Assembly: GCF_900111155.1 (NCBI RefSeq)
Contig: NZ_FOGG01000002.1
Span: forward strand, 32,026 to 96,025
DNA length: 64,000 bases
Direction of reading: 5' to 3'
DNA from: Pedobacter rhizosphaerae
Lineage (GTDB): Bacteria; Bacteroidota; Bacteroidia; Sphingobacteriales; Sphingobacteriaceae
Part shown: positions 1 to 9,371 of the stretch, piece by piece
How positions within the stretch are numbered: position 1 is the first letter of the stretch
Layout: each line of letters begins with the position of its first letter
Notes under the pieces: model-generated
What the model saw: the letters and a program-made list of their open reading frames with translations, nothing else
What the model was told of the DNA's origin: nothing
Database searches by the model: none
Position numbers and translations under genes: made by a program

Positions 1-560
1 GCCTTGCTTAACTTGGCCTTAATGCCTTAATGTTAGCGCCACCTAAACCACCTATATATTAACAAGATAACCATTAAAGCTTCTATTATCTTATCTGGCT
101 TACATGGTTAAAATTTTCACCATATAAGAAATGTAAGCACTTGTAAGTTACCAGGCGATTCCCGGGTTGTAGCTCCACATCTTAGCATTGGTTATGCCTT
201 GCTTAACTTGGCCTTAATGCCTTAATGTTAGCGCCACCTAAACCACCTATATATTAACAAGATAACCATTAAAGCTTCTATTTATCTTATCTGGCTTACA
301 TGGTTAAATTTTTCACCATATAAGAAATGCAAGCAGCTATAAGTTTCCAGGGTTGTAGCTTCAGATTTTAGCATTAGTTAAGCCTTGCTTAACTTCCCTA
401 AACGCCTTAATATTTGCTCCCCCCTAAATACCTTTCTTTTAACAAGATAACCATTCAAACTTCTATTTATCTTATCTGGCTTACATGGTTAAAATTTTCA
501 TCATATAAGAAATGTAAGCAGCTATAAGTTTCCAGGCGCTTCCCTGGTTGTAATCTCCAC
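1..560. repeat. three tandem copies of a ~190-bp non-coding repeat
   Basis: Units start at 1, 196 and 382, each with GCCTTGCTTAACTT, so the unit is 195 then 186 bp and the third copy is the most diverged. Units 1 and 2 are almost identical. Each holds a near-palindrome (104-123 in unit 1, ATGGTT...ACCAT) enclosed by GCTTAC (98-103) and GTAAGC (133-138), so it could fold as a hairpin. No frame is open across the units. The array may continue to the left of the window. Bases 561-667, up to the rhamnosidase, show no clear promoter. Confidence 0.85.
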
Positions 561-667
561 TATGCACCAACTCAATACTGCCCCAAATAACCTGAGTAAA
601 AATTCCATTGCGCTTCTTTCACAGCCTGTAAATTTTGATACCTTAGTTATTAGAATAACCATCAACT

Positions 668-3331
668 ATGAATTTAACATCATTACGCCAAGCCATTCTA
701 CTTTCTTTTCTTTTAACCACCGTTAATAGTTTTGCCCAATCTACAGTAAACAATCCCCAAACAGAATACCTTAAAAACCCAATTGGGTTGGACAATGCAA
801 GCCCACGATTAACCTGGCAAATGCAAGACCAGCGCCAGGGTGCAAAACAAACTGCTTATCGCATTCTGGTAGATACCGATTCTCTTGCACTCATCCGTTC
901 AGAAGGAAGAACATGGAACACGGCGTGGGTTAAATCACCTGCTCAGCTTGCTATTTTTTCTGGCCAACAACTAAAACCTTTTACCAAGTATTATTGGAAG
1001 GTAGATATTGCCAATGACCAAGGTAAGAAAACAACCAACACCCCAATTTCGAGCTTTGAAATGGGCATGATGGAAATCGAAAACTGGCAAGGATCGTGGA
1101 TTTCAGACACTGAAAATATTAAGTTAAAACCTTCCCCCTATTTCAGGTATACATTCAACAGCAAAAAAAAGGTTAAATCAGCAAGAGCATACATCGCTGT
1201 CGGTGGACTTTATGAACTTTCTATTAATGGAAAAAAAATAGGCAACCACCGCATGGACCCCATGTATACCCGTTTCGACAGAAGAAACCTGTATGTTACC
1301 TATGATGTGACGCAGGAAATAACTTCAGGTAAAAATGCAATTGGTGTTTTACTGGGTAATGGTTGGTACAATCATCAATCTACTGCGGTATGGTATTTCG
1401 ATAGAGCACCATGGCGTAACAGACCGGCTTTTTGTCTGGATGTAAGAATTACCTATGAAGATGGCTCAATAGAAACCATTAAATCGGGTAAAGATTGGAA
1501 AACCGAATTAAGTCCGGTTATTTTTAACAGCATTTATACCGCAGAGCACTACGATGCCCGACTGGAGAAAAAAGGCTGGAATACAGTTGATTTTGATGAT
1601 ACCAAATGGAAAGATGTGATTTATCGTTCAGCACCCTCCAACAATATTGTAGCACAAACCCTCCACCCCATTCGAAATGTAGAAGAGATTAAGGCCAAAA
1701 ATGTTCGCAAATTTAATGATACTACCTACCTGTTTGATCTCGGCAGAAACATTTCTGGTGTAAGTAAAATTACTGTTGACGGCCCTGAAGGCACTACTCT
1801 GCGTCTTAAACATGGAGAAAGACTTTATCCCAACGGACATGTTGATATTTCAAATATTGATGCACATTACAGGCCTACTGATAATACAGATCCCTTTCAA
1901 ACCGACATCATCGCGTTAAGCGGAAAAGGCAACCAAAGTTTTATGCCACACTTCAATTATAAGGGTTTTCAATATGTAGAAGTGACTAGTAGTAAGCCTG
2001 TTAATTTAAGTGTAAATAGCTTAGTGGGTTATTTTATGCACAGCGATGTACCAGTTATTGGTTCAATCAATGCTTCAGAACCCATTATCAATAAGATTTA
2101 TTACGCCACCAACAATTCTTACTTGTCTAACCTGTTTGGCTATCCAACCGATTGTCCGCAAAGAGAGAAAAATGGCTGGACCGGAGATGCACAAATAGCC
2201 ATAGAAACCGGCCTGTACGGGTTTGACGGTATCACCATTTACGAAAAATGGTTAGCCGATCACAGAGACGAACAACAACCTAACGGCGTTTTACCCTCCA
2301 TTATCCCAACAGACGGCTGGGGATATGAATGGGGCAACGGCCCTGATTGGACCAGTACCATTGCCATTATCCCATGGAATGTTTATCTGTTTTATGGAGA
2401 TACAAAGATCTTAAAAGATAACTACGAGAATATTAAGAAATACGTCAATCATATCGACGAAGCTTACCCAAGTGGTTTAACTACCTGGGGTTTGGGCGAT
2501 TGGATTCCAGTGAAATCAAAATCACCTGTAGAACTGACCTCCACCTGCTATTATTATGCTGACGCGGTAATTCTGGCCAAAACAGCTAAAATATTGGGTA
2601 AAACAGCCGATTATGAAAAATATACCGCGCTTGCCGAAAAAATCAAAACGGCTTTTAATGCCAAGTACCTGAATAAACAAACCGGAATTTACGCTACCGG
2701 AATACAAACCGAAATGAGTGTTCCTCTTTATTGGGGAATTGTACCTTCAGAGAGCAAGGCTTTAGTAGCGAAAAACCTGGCCAAACGGGTAGAAGCAGAT
2801 GGTTTCCATTTAGATGTAGGTTTATTGGGTACAAAGGCCATATTAAATGCATTAACAGAAAATGGCTACAGCAATGTCGCTTATAAAGTGGCGGCCCAAA
2901 AAACCTATCCCAGCTGGGGCTGGTGGATGGAAAATGGTGCTACTACACTTTATGAAAACTGGCCGATTGATGCTAAATCGGATATTTCTATGAACCACAT
3001 CATGTTCGGAGAAATTGGTGCATGGTTATATAAAGGTATAGGCGGAATTAAACCATCTGAAAAACAGCCGGGCTTTAAACATGTTCAAATTAACCCTCAG
3101 GTAGTAGCAGGATTAAACTTTTTTGAGGCCAGTCATACCGGTCCTTATGGTAAAATTGTTGCCAATTGGAAGCGTGATGGCGAGAAGATTCAATTCGAAA
3201 TCATCATTCCTGCTAACTCGTCGGCTACGTTTCAGGTGCCGGGGAAAGGAAGCACGATGGTAAATGGCAAAATTACGAATGATCAGCAAATAGAATTATC
3301 ATCAGGTAAACATATCATCATTTGGGAATAA
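668..3331 (+). CDS. GH78 alpha-L-rhamnosidase, secreted
   Basis: Removes terminal alpha-L-rhamnose from glycans or glycosides, probably in the periplasm or on the surface. The 887-residue chain starts with a signal peptide (cleavage near SFAQ, about residue 24), followed by an Ig-like and a carbohydrate-binding-like beta region (about 30-450), an (alpha/alpha)6 barrel (about 460-800) and a C-terminal beta domain. The family block DCPQREKNGWTGD is at 495-507 with its conserved acidic residues, and GATTLYENW near 757-765 supplies the second conserved glutamate (E763). Length fits GH78. No SusC/SusD pair, sensor or other glycosidase lies next to it, so its substrate cannot be inferred from context. 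Confidence 0.93.
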   Translation: MNLTSLRQAILLSFLLTTVNSFAQSTVNNPQTEYLKNPIGLDNASPRLTWQMQDQRQGAKQTAYRILVDTDSLALIRSEGRTWNTAWVKSPAQLAIFSGQQLKPFTKYYWKVDIANDQGKKTTNTPISSFEMGMMEIENWQGSWISDTENIKLKPSPYFRYTFNSKKKVKSARAYIAVGGLYELSINGKKIGNHRMDPMYTRFDRRNLYVTYDVTQEITSGKNAIGVLLGNGWYNHQSTAVWYFDRAPWRNRPAFCLDVRITYEDGSIETIKSGKDWKTELSPVIFNSIYTAEHYDARLEKKGWNTVDFDDTKWKDVIYRSAPSNNIVAQTLHPIRNVEEIKAKNVRKFNDTTYLFDLGRNISGVSKITVDGPEGTTLRLKHGERLYPNGHVDISNIDAHYRPTDNTDPFQTDIIALSGKGNQSFMPHFNYKGFQYVEVTSSKPVNLSVNSLVGYFMHSDVPVIGSINASEPIINKIYYATNNSYLSNLFGYPTDCPQREKNGWTGDAQIAIETGLYGFDGITIYEKWLADHRDEQQPNGVLPSIIPTDGWGYEWGNGPDWTSTIAIIPWNVYLFYGDTKILKDNYENIKKYVNHIDEAYPSGLTTWGLGDWIPVKSKSPVELTSTCYYYADAVILAKTAKILGKTADYEKYTALAEKIKTAFNAKYLNKQTGIYATGIQTEMSVPLYWGIVPSESKALVAKNLAKRVEADGFHLDVGLLGTKAILNALTENGYSNVAYKVAAQKTYPSWGWWMENGATTLYENWPIDAKSDISMNHIMFGEIGAWLYKGIGGIKPSEKQPGFKHVQINPQVVAGLNFFEASHTGPYGKIVANWKRDGEKIQFEIIIPANSSATFQVPGKGSTMVNGKITNDQQIELSSGKHIIIWE

Positions 3332-3407
3332 GTATATGAATATAAAGCACCTTTCCTCCTAATCGTAAATAACACTAATACTGATACATAGCTTATAAGA
3401 CTAACCC

Positions 3408-3535
3408 TTGGTCCGTGACTCACGGACCAATAAAACTTCCTCGATCAAATCACTTCCCCATAAACCAACCCCTTGGTCCGCGACTTTCGGACCAATAAAA
3501 CACCCTCGATCAACTGGCTCACGGACCAATAAAAC
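3408..3535. repeat. GGTCCGTG/CACGGACC hairpin array, copy 1
   Basis: A 23-nt perfect hairpin at 3408-3430 (TTGGTCCGTG, ACT loop, CACGGACCAA) is followed by a degraded copy at 3473-3495 (arms GGTCCG/CGGACC) and a right half at 3518-3528. Each right arm runs into the same tail, AATAAAAC. The array lies between the rhamnosidase stop and the clpB leader. Open frames across it are by-products of the repeat. The same hairpin recurs at 23429-23706. Confidence 0.85.
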
Positions 3536-3674
3536 AAATCATCCATTCAGACAAAATTTCAGTACAACAACCTATATATCAGCCATTTATTCATAACATT
3601 AAAAATTATACCGACAAAATTTCCGATTCTAAAAGCAAAATTGCCATGGCATTTGTTTTGATTAAAAGCTGAAT

Positions 3675-6275
3675 ATGAACTTCAACAATTTTACAATCAA
3701 AGCCCAGGAAGCGATTCAACAGGCTTCTGAAATAGCGCAAGGCAATCAGCAACAAGCTATTGAGACAGCACACCTGTTAAAAGGTTTGCTTACTGTTGAT
3801 GAAAACGTAGTTTCTTATGTATTAAAGAAGCTTAACGTTAACTTAAACATCCTGAACCAAAACTTAGATACTGAGATTACGAAATTTCCGAAGGTAAATG
3901 GCAGCAATGTATATCTATCTTCCAATACCAATAGTGTGCTTCAAAAAGCGCAATCCTTTTTAAAGGAATTTAAAGATGAGTTTGTATCTGTAGAGCACCT
4001 GTTATTGGGCATTTTAGCAGTAAACGATAACACTTCAAAGCTTTTAAAAGAACAGGGTGTTAACGAAAAAGACCTAAAAAAAGCCATTATTTCCCTTCGT
4101 GGAGATAATCGGGTAACCGACCAGAATGCAGAAGCCACTTATCAGGCATTGGGGAAATATGCCCGTAACCTGAACGAATATGCCGAAAGTGGTAAACTCG
4201 ATCCGGTAATTGGCCGTGATGAAGAGATTCGTCGCGTTATCCAGATCTTATCAAGAAGAACTAAAAACAACCCCATTCTCATTGGCGAACCCGGTGTGGG
4301 TAAAACAGCCATTGCTGAAGGTATTGCCTTTAGAATTATTAAAGGAGACGTTCCGGAAAACCTAAAATCTAAAGTAGTTTACTCTTTGGATATGGGTGCC
4401 CTTATTGCAGGTGCAAAATATAAAGGTGAATTTGAGGAACGGTTAAAGGCTGTTGTTAAAGAGGTTACGCAAAGCGATGGAGAAATTATACTCTTTATAG
4501 ACGAGATACATACCTTAGTAGGTGCAGGAGCTGGTGAAGGTGCAATGGATGCCGCAAACATCCTTAAACCGGCATTGGCGCGCGGAGAACTTCGTGCCAT
4601 TGGAGCCACAACTTTAGACGAGTATCAAAAATACCTGGAGAAAGACAAAGCTCTAGAGCGCCGTTTTCAAAAAGTAATGGTTAACGAGCCCGATACACAG
4701 GATGCCATTTCTATTCTTCGTGGATTGAAAGAACGTTATGAAACCCACCACAAAGTGAGGATTAAAGACGAAGCCATCATTGCAGCTGTAGAAATGAGTC
4801 AGCGCTACATCTCTGATCGTTATTTACCAGATAAAGCTATCGACTTAATGGACGAAGCAGCTTCAAAACTTCGTTTAGAAATGGATAGTGTGCCAGAAAA
4901 CGTAGATGCACTTGACAGGGAGATAATGCGCTTAGAAATCGAACGTGAGGCCATTAAAAGAGAAAAGGACGATAAAAAAGTTCAGGACCTGACTCAGGAA
5001 ATCGCCAATTTATCCGCAGAGCGGGATGAATTAAAGGCAAAATGGCAGGGAGAAAAAGACCTGGTTGACAACATCAACAATCAGATTGAGCAAATTGAAC
5101 AATATAAGTTAGAAGCAGATCAGGCAGAACGTGCCGGAGATTATGGTAAAGTAGCCGAAATCCGTTATGGCAAAATCAAAGAAGCGCAAGATACGGTAGA
5201 AAAATTAAAAGCAGACCTCGAAAAGCAACAGAGCACAAGCAGAATGTTGAAAGAAGAAGTAACCGCTGATGATATTGCAGGGGTAGTTGGCCGCTGGACA
5301 GGTATTCCCGTAACCAAGTTAATTGCCAGTGAAAGAGAAAAATTGTTAAACCTGGAAGCTGAATTACATCAACGTGTAGCCGGACAAGATGAGGCTATTG
5401 AAGCAATCTCTGATGCCATCCGCCGTTCTCGTGCAGGTTTACAGGATAAACGTAAGCCCATTGGTTCTTTCATTTTCTTAGGCACTACAGGTGTAGGTAA
5501 AACGGAGTTAGCTAAGGCCCTTGCAGAGTTCTTATTTAACGATGAAAATGCCCTTACCCGAATTGACATGAGCGAATACCAGGAAAGACATGCCGTTTCC
5601 CGCTTAATTGGAGCGCCTCCTGGGTATGTGGGTTATGATGAGGGCGGACAATTAACAGAGGCCGTGAGACGTAAACCTTACTCTGTGGTACTACTTGATG
5701 AGATTGAAAAGGCACACCCTGATGTATTCAATATTTTGCTACAGGTACTGGATGATGGTCGTTTAACGGATAATAAAGGTAGAACGGTGAATTTTAAGAA
5801 CACCATTATCATCATGACTTCCAACATTGGAGCACATCTGATTCAGGACAACTTTAAAGATTTAAGTGATGAAAACCGCGATGAAGTAATTGCCAAGACC
5901 AAAAGCGAATTGTTTGAGGTGCTAAAACAAACCATCAGGCCAGAATTTTTAAATAGAATTGACGAGCTGATCATGTTTACCCCTCTAAATCGCAATGAGA
6001 TTAGAGACATTGTAAGTTTACAATTTAAGCATGTACAACACACGCTTGCAGAAATGGGCATAGAGATGGAAGCCAGCGATGAAGCTTTAGATTGGTTGGC
6101 TCAATTGGGTTACGACCCTCAATTTGGAGCAAGGCCTTTGAAAAGAGTGATCCAAAAAAGAATCTTAAATGAGTTGTCGAAAGAGATATTGGCGGGAAAG
6201 ATAGATAAAGACAGCAAAATTAAGCTGGATATGTTTGACCATCAGTTTGTATTTATTAACCAAAACGATGAATAA
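3675..6275 (+). CDS. clpB: ClpB disaggregase (Hsp100 AAA+ ATPase)
   Basis: ATP-driven hexameric chaperone that, with DnaK, extracts polypeptides from aggregates in the cytoplasm. The 866 residues show the N-terminal Clp_N repeats (about 1-145), AAA-1 with Walker A GEPGVGKT at 204-211 and Walker [11 protein letters not shown], a long coiled-coil middle domain (about 405-525) that marks ClpB rather than ClpA/ClpC, and AAA-2 with Walker A GTTGVGKT at 603-610 and Walker [13 protein letters not shown]. Length is normal. It stands alone, followed by a strong terminator. A 10-bp palindrome TGCCATGGCA (3642-3651) lies in the leader, but I cannot tie it to a known heat-shock operator. Confidence 0.97.
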   Translation: MNFNNFTIKAQEAIQQASEIAQGNQQQAIETAHLLKGLLTVDENVVSYVLKKLNVNLNILNQNLDTEITKFPKVNGSNVYLSSNTNSVLQKAQSFLKEFKDEFVSVEHLLLGILAVNDNTSKLLKEQGVNEKDLKKAIISLRGDNRVTDQNAEATYQALGKYARNLNEYAESGKLDPVIGRDEEIRRVIQILSRRTKNNPILIGEPGVGKTAIAEGIAFRIIKGDVPENLKSKVVYSLDMGALIAGAKYKGEFEERLKAVVKEVTQSDGEIILFIDEIHTLVGAGAGEGAMDAANILKPALARGELRAIGATTLDEYQKYLEKDKALERRFQKVMVNEPDTQDAISILRGLKERYETHHKVRIKDEAIIAAVEMSQRYISDRYLPDKAIDLMDEAASKLRLEMDSVPENVDALDREIMRLEIEREAIKREKDDKKVQDLTQEIANLSAERDELKAKWQGEKDLVDNINNQIEQIEQYKLEADQAERAGDYGKVAEIRYGKIKEAQDTVEKLKADLEKQQSTSRMLKEEVTADDIAGVVGRWTGIPVTKLIASEREKLLNLEAELHQRVAGQDEAIEAISDAIRRSRAGLQDKRKPIGSFIFLGTTGVGKTELAKALAEFLFNDENALTRIDMSEYQERHAVSRLIGAPPGYVGYDEGGQLTEAVRRKPYSVVLLDEIEKAHPDVFNILLQVLDDGRLTDNKGRTVNFKNTIIIMTSNIGAHLIQDNFKDLSDENRDEVIAKTKSELFEVLKQTIRPEFLNRIDELIMFTPLNRNEIRDIVSLQFKHVQHTLAEMGIEMEASDEALDWLAQLGYDPQFGARPLKRVIQKRILNELSKEILAGKIDKDSKIKLDMFDHQFVFINQNDE

Positions 6276-6283
6276 CACATTCC

Positions 6284-6321
6284 AAAAAGATCCCGTAGAT
6301 TAGTTTCTACGGGATTTTTTC
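6284..6321 (+). terminator. Rho-independent terminator of clpB
   Basis: A perfect 10-bp stem (ATCCCGTAGA 6290-6299, TCTACGGGAT 6306-6315) with a 6-nt loop is followed by a T run. It starts 14 nt after the clpB stop. Confidence 0.93.
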
Positions 6322-6410
6322 GGTTTCCTTGTGTAACTAATATAATAGTTTGTTTGCTTGTTTTTTCTTTGGATAATCATTAATATTGATTACACACAAG
6401 AAACACACAA

Positions 6411-6977
6411 ATGAAAACTTTACTATTAACGATAAGGCATTTCTTGCCCTATCCGAGAAATATTGCAGCAATATTTCTCCTCTTTTGTACCATTAATGCC
6501 CATTCGCAAACGGAAAAACTGTATTCCTGTATAAGTGATAACGGTGAGGCCAGTATTACACTTAATATTGAAGGGATCGATGTTGACATTACGAATGGCA
6601 GAATTCATGTATATCCCAAACGCAACACCGATGTAGGATATATAACCTCAAATTTCTATCCCGAGATCAAGGGAAACATTTCAGCAATTGGCAATACAAC
6701 CATCAGCTATGTTACCAGTAACTTTTATCCAGAAATTCACGGAAAAATATCAGCCATAGGTAACACTTCTATAACCTACTATACAGGAAATTTTTATCCG
6801 GAGATAAAAGGAAAGTTGAAATCTGTAGGAAGTGTAACTTTTGAATATTATACTGGCGATTTTTACCCAGAAATAAAGGGTAAGGTTAAATCTATAGGCG
6901 CACAAACTATAACCTATTACACTGGCGACTTTTATCCGGAACTTAAGGGTAAGGTAAAGGCTATTTCGGAAGGTTAA
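6411..6977 (+). CDS. secreted protein with five 23-residue repeats
   Basis: I do not recognise a named family. The 188-residue product has an N-terminal export signal (hydrophobic stretch about 17-30, cleavage near NAHSQ) and then five imperfect 23-residue repeats with consensus YYTGxFYPEIKGKxxSIGxxTIT; the last is cut short at KAISEG. Alternating polar and hydrophobic residues and conserved Gly and aromatic positions suggest a stacked beta structure, which is inference. It is followed after 74 nt by an outer-membrane barrel gene in the same direction, and both carry a short lysine-led signal and a QTEK-like mature start. Start chosen at the ATG after AAACACACAA. Confidence 0.8.
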   Translation: MKTLLLTIRHFLPYPRNIAAIFLLFCTINAHSQTEKLYSCISDNGEASITLNIEGIDVDITNGRIHVYPKRNTDVGYITSNFYPEIKGNISAIGNTTISYVTSNFYPEIHGKISAIGNTSITYYTGNFYPEIKGKLKSVGSVTFEYYTGDFYPEIKGKVKSIGAQTITYYTGDFYPELKGKVKAISEG

Positions 6978-7007
6978 CCAGTTTAGTAAATCCAATTTTC
7001 AATTAAC

Positions 7008-7025
7008 GTACTTCAACTGAAGTAC
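7008..7025. other. 18-nt palindrome between two secreted-protein genes
   Basis: GTACTTCA and TGAAGTAC are perfect complements separated by AC. It lies 30 nt past one stop and 27 nt before the next start, so it may be an operator or a weak RNA hairpin. No T run follows. Confidence 0.4.
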
Positions 7026-7051
7026 ATCCTTAAACGCTATGCTCATCAACC

Positions 7052-7705
7052 ATGAAAACTATATTATTGGTTATGATTGCCCTATGCATCGTAACATTGC
7101 ATACCCATGCACAAACTGAAAAAGGAAAAGGATTTATTGGAGGTAGTTTTAGTTTTGGTACTTCCAAACAAAATAACTCCACTCCCAGCCTTAATACTTT
7201 AACCCTAACGCCTCAAGGCGGATACTTTTTAGCCAATAATCTGGCCATTGGTTTGGCTCTTCCATTAAACCTTTCTAAGCTTCGGGGCTTGAATTATACG
7301 GTTTGGGATGATGAACAGGGCTTTTATGTAGACACTTATGGCCCTAAGGAATTTAGTTTTGGCATTTCTCCCTTTATCCGAAAGTACATTGATGTTAAAA
7401 AGAACCTGAAATTCTTTGCTCAAGCCAACCTGCTGATGCAGATTAATACGTTTAACCGGATAGATGATGAAGGATATTTGATTCGCACCGATGCCAAAAT
7501 TAAAGGTTTAGGCGCAAGTGCGAGTCCGGGGTTTGCCTTTTTTATTAATCGCCATACCAATCTGGAATTTTCTTTCCCCGTAGTTACCTTCTTTCACCAA
7601 AACTACTATGATGCCGAATCAATGTACAATTTTGACAGGAAGAATAATTTAAGATTTGCACTGGATAATTTCACACCAACATTTGGCATTAATTATCAGT
7701 TTTAA
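7052..7705 (+). CDS. outer-membrane beta-barrel protein (small porin-like)
   Basis: The 217-residue product has a signal peptide (cleavage after THA), alternating amphipathic strands and a C-terminal strand ending in phenylalanine (GINYQF), as expected for Bam-inserted barrels. The mature start QTEKGKGFIGG closely matches that of the protein at 10288-10890 (QTEKGKFMLGG), so the two are probably paralogues. About eight strands seem likely. Substrate and partner are unknown. No terminator is visible after it; a nested repeat element begins about 40 nt downstream. Confidence 0.82.
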   Translation: MKTILLVMIALCIVTLHTHAQTEKGKGFIGGSFSFGTSKQNNSTPSLNTLTLTPQGGYFLANNLAIGLALPLNLSKLRGLNYTVWDDEQGFYVDTYGPKEFSFGISPFIRKYIDVKKNLKFFAQANLLMQINTFNRIDDEGYLIRTDAKIKGLGASASPGFAFFINRHTNLEFSFPVVTFFHQNYYDAESMYNFDRKNNLRFALDNFTPTFGINYQF

Positions 7706-7742
7706 TGGTGTAAATCCAGTCACAAATGTATTTTAACAACAA

Positions 7743-8067
7743 GAGGTTGCGTTATAAAGATCGATTGTCATCCTTGAGCTTCCCGATATAGAATCTGGCC
7801 AAGTTGTCTAAGGAGTTTATTAAGTGTTATGAGGACGTTTCCAATGCTATTAACTTAAGGAAAAAACTAAAATGGATTGTCATCATCCTGAGCCTGTCGA
7901 AGGGCAATTCATTTTAGTTTTCGACTTATTAAAAAAGTCTTCGACTACTTATCCCGGTTTCACATCGGGAAGCTCAGACAGCGTTAGCTAAACTTAACAG
8001 CATTGAGGACGTTTCGACAGGCTCCACGCCACAGCTTTGAATAGAGTTTGGTTTATGAAACAGCCTC
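7743..8067. repeat. inverted-repeat element B, copy 1, interrupted by element A
   Basis: Ends are GAGGTTGCGTTATAAA on the left and TTTATGAAACAGCCTC on the right, degraded versions of the GAGGCTGTATCAT ends seen at 18716-18869 and 39037-39188. Subtracting the inserted 164-bp element A and one 10-bp direct repeat leaves about 151 bp, which lines up along its length with the 152-bp copy at 39037. It fills most of the space between a barrel gene and the convergent MFS gene. Confidence 0.75.
7842..8005. mobile_element. MITE-like element A, copy 1 (164 bp, 10-bp target duplication)
   Basis: Terminal inverted repeats CAATGCTATTAACTTAAG and CTAAACTTAACAGCATTG bound the element. AGGACGTTTC is present as a perfect direct repeat on both sides (7832-7841 and 8006-8015). 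Inside, arms around 7866-7879 and 7905-7918 flank CCTGAGCCTGTCGAAGGG and can pair. There is no coding frame, so movement would need a transposase in trans. Same family as 12739-12904 and 38181-38857. Confidence 0.82.
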
Positions 8068-8072
8068 TTGTT

Positions 8073-9275
8073 TTATTTCTTTTTGGCTTCAATATTGGGC
8101 AAAAATCCTGTGAGCAAACCAATAAGCGGCAAAAATGCACAAATATTAAAAACATACTCAATACTGGTAGAATCTGCCAGTTTACCCAATAGCGCCGAAC
8201 CAATCCCGCCCATTCCGAAGGCAAAACCGAAAAACAAACCTGCTACCAACCCAACTTTACCTGGAATAAGTTCTTGTGCATACACTAAAATAGCGGAGAA
8301 CGCGGAAGCTAAAATCATCCCAATAGGCACAATTAATACACCGATCCAAAATAAACTGGCGTGCGGTAATAGCAATGCAAAAGGGGCCGTTCCTAATATA
8401 GATGCCCAAATCACATACTTCCTCCCGATTCTATCTCCGATAGGCCCACCCAATAAAGTTCCCGCAGCTACAGAAAAAAGAAATACAAACAAATATATCT
8501 GTGAAGTTTGCACAGAAACATGAAACTTATCAATCAAATAAAAAGTAAAATAATTGGTTAAACTAGCCATGTAAAAGTACTTGGAGAAAATGAGCAAGAG
8601 TAAAATTACTACCGAGAATATCACTTTACCTTTAGAGAATTTATTCACAACACTTTGGATGTTGATCTTTTTTGCACGAGCTGCAATAAAGCCTTTATAC
8701 CAGGTGCCAACATAACTCAAAATCAAAATAGCCAGTAATGCAATGACGGAGAACCAGATCACACTAAACTGCCCGTAAGGAACAATGATCCAGGCTGCAA
8801 GTAAAGGCCCTAAAGAGCTTCCTGCATTTCCTCCCAGTTGAAAAACAGATTGTGCCAATCCTCTTTTGCCTCCTGATGCCGCATGAGCCATCCTGGAGGC
8901 TTCAGGATGAAATATGGATGACCCTATACCGATAAAGGAAACTGAAATAAGCATGGTATAGAAATGCGTAGATTGGGAAAGGGTTACTAATCCAATTAAA
9001 GTAAAGCCCATACCCACAGCTAAAGAATAGGGTTGTGGTTTTTTATCGGTGTATAACCCTACAAAAGGCTGTAATAATGATGCAGCTAGCTGGAAGGTTA
9101 GCGTAATTAAACCAATTTGAGAAAAGCTTAAATGATAATTTGTTTTTATAATCGGATATATAGCAGGAATTAAAGATTGAATGGTATCATTGAGCAAGTG
9201 AGAAAAACTTAATGCAAAAAGGATAGGAAAAACGGTTTTTTCAACTAAGTTTTGGGTAGATGTATTTTCAGACAT
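8073..9275 (-). CDS. MFS exporter, fosmidomycin-resistance (Fsr) type
   Basis: A 400-residue, roughly 12-helix inner-membrane transporter of the major facilitator superfamily. The Fsr-type hallmarks are visible: SHLLNDTIQSLIPAIYPI in helix 1, then GSSIFHPEASRMAH and QLGGNAGSSLGPLL. Family members expel fosmidomycin and related compounds, but the real substrate may differ. The frame extends to 9305 through an ATG, but a TAnnTTTG box at 9293-9300 would lie inside such a longer gene, so the ATG at 9275 (MSENTSTQN) is preferred. It is divergent from the FMN reductase. Confidence 0.88.
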   Translation of the reverse strand: MSENTSTQNLVEKTVFPILFALSFSHLLNDTIQSLIPAIYPIIKTNYHLSFSQIGLITLTFQLAASLLQPFVGLYTDKKPQPYSLAVGMGFTLIGLVTLSQSTHFYTMLISVSFIGIGSSIFHPEASRMAHAASGGKRGLAQSVFQLGGNAGSSLGPLLAAWIIVPYGQFSVIWFSVIALLAILILSYVGTWYKGFIAARAKKINIQSVVNKFSKGKVIFSVVILLLLIFSKYFYMASLTNYFTFYLIDKFHVSVQTSQIYLFVFLFSVAAGTLLGGPIGDRIGRKYVIWASILGTAPFALLLPHASLFWIGVLIVPIGMILASAFSAILVYAQELIPGKVGLVAGLFFGFAFGMGGIGSALLGKLADSTSIEYVFNICAFLPLIGLLTGFLPNIEAKKK

Positions 9276-9292
9276 AAATGAGGTATTTAAAA

Positions 9293-9300
9293 CAAAGGTA
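9293..9300 (-). promoter_or_regulatory. Bacteroidota -7 promoter box for the MFS gene
   Basis: TACCTTTG on the minus strand matches TAnnTTTG exactly, 17 nt upstream of the preferred start. A TTTG candidate for the -33 box lies 26 nt further up, slightly too far, so the call rests on the -7 box. Confidence 0.5.
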
Positions 9301-9371
9301 ACCATTTAATTTTTTTTGCGTGATGACAAAACTGAACCCAAACTTTTTAACGACTAGTTGGTTTGATCTTT

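Noticed and set aside
3408..3596. 62-codon frame over the hairpin array
   Set aside because: Its codons are the palindromic repeats themselves; no ribosome site and no family resemblance.
8068..8523. 151-codon frame antisense to the MFS gene
   Set aside because: Complete overlap with a clear transporter gene; proline-rich shadow translation.
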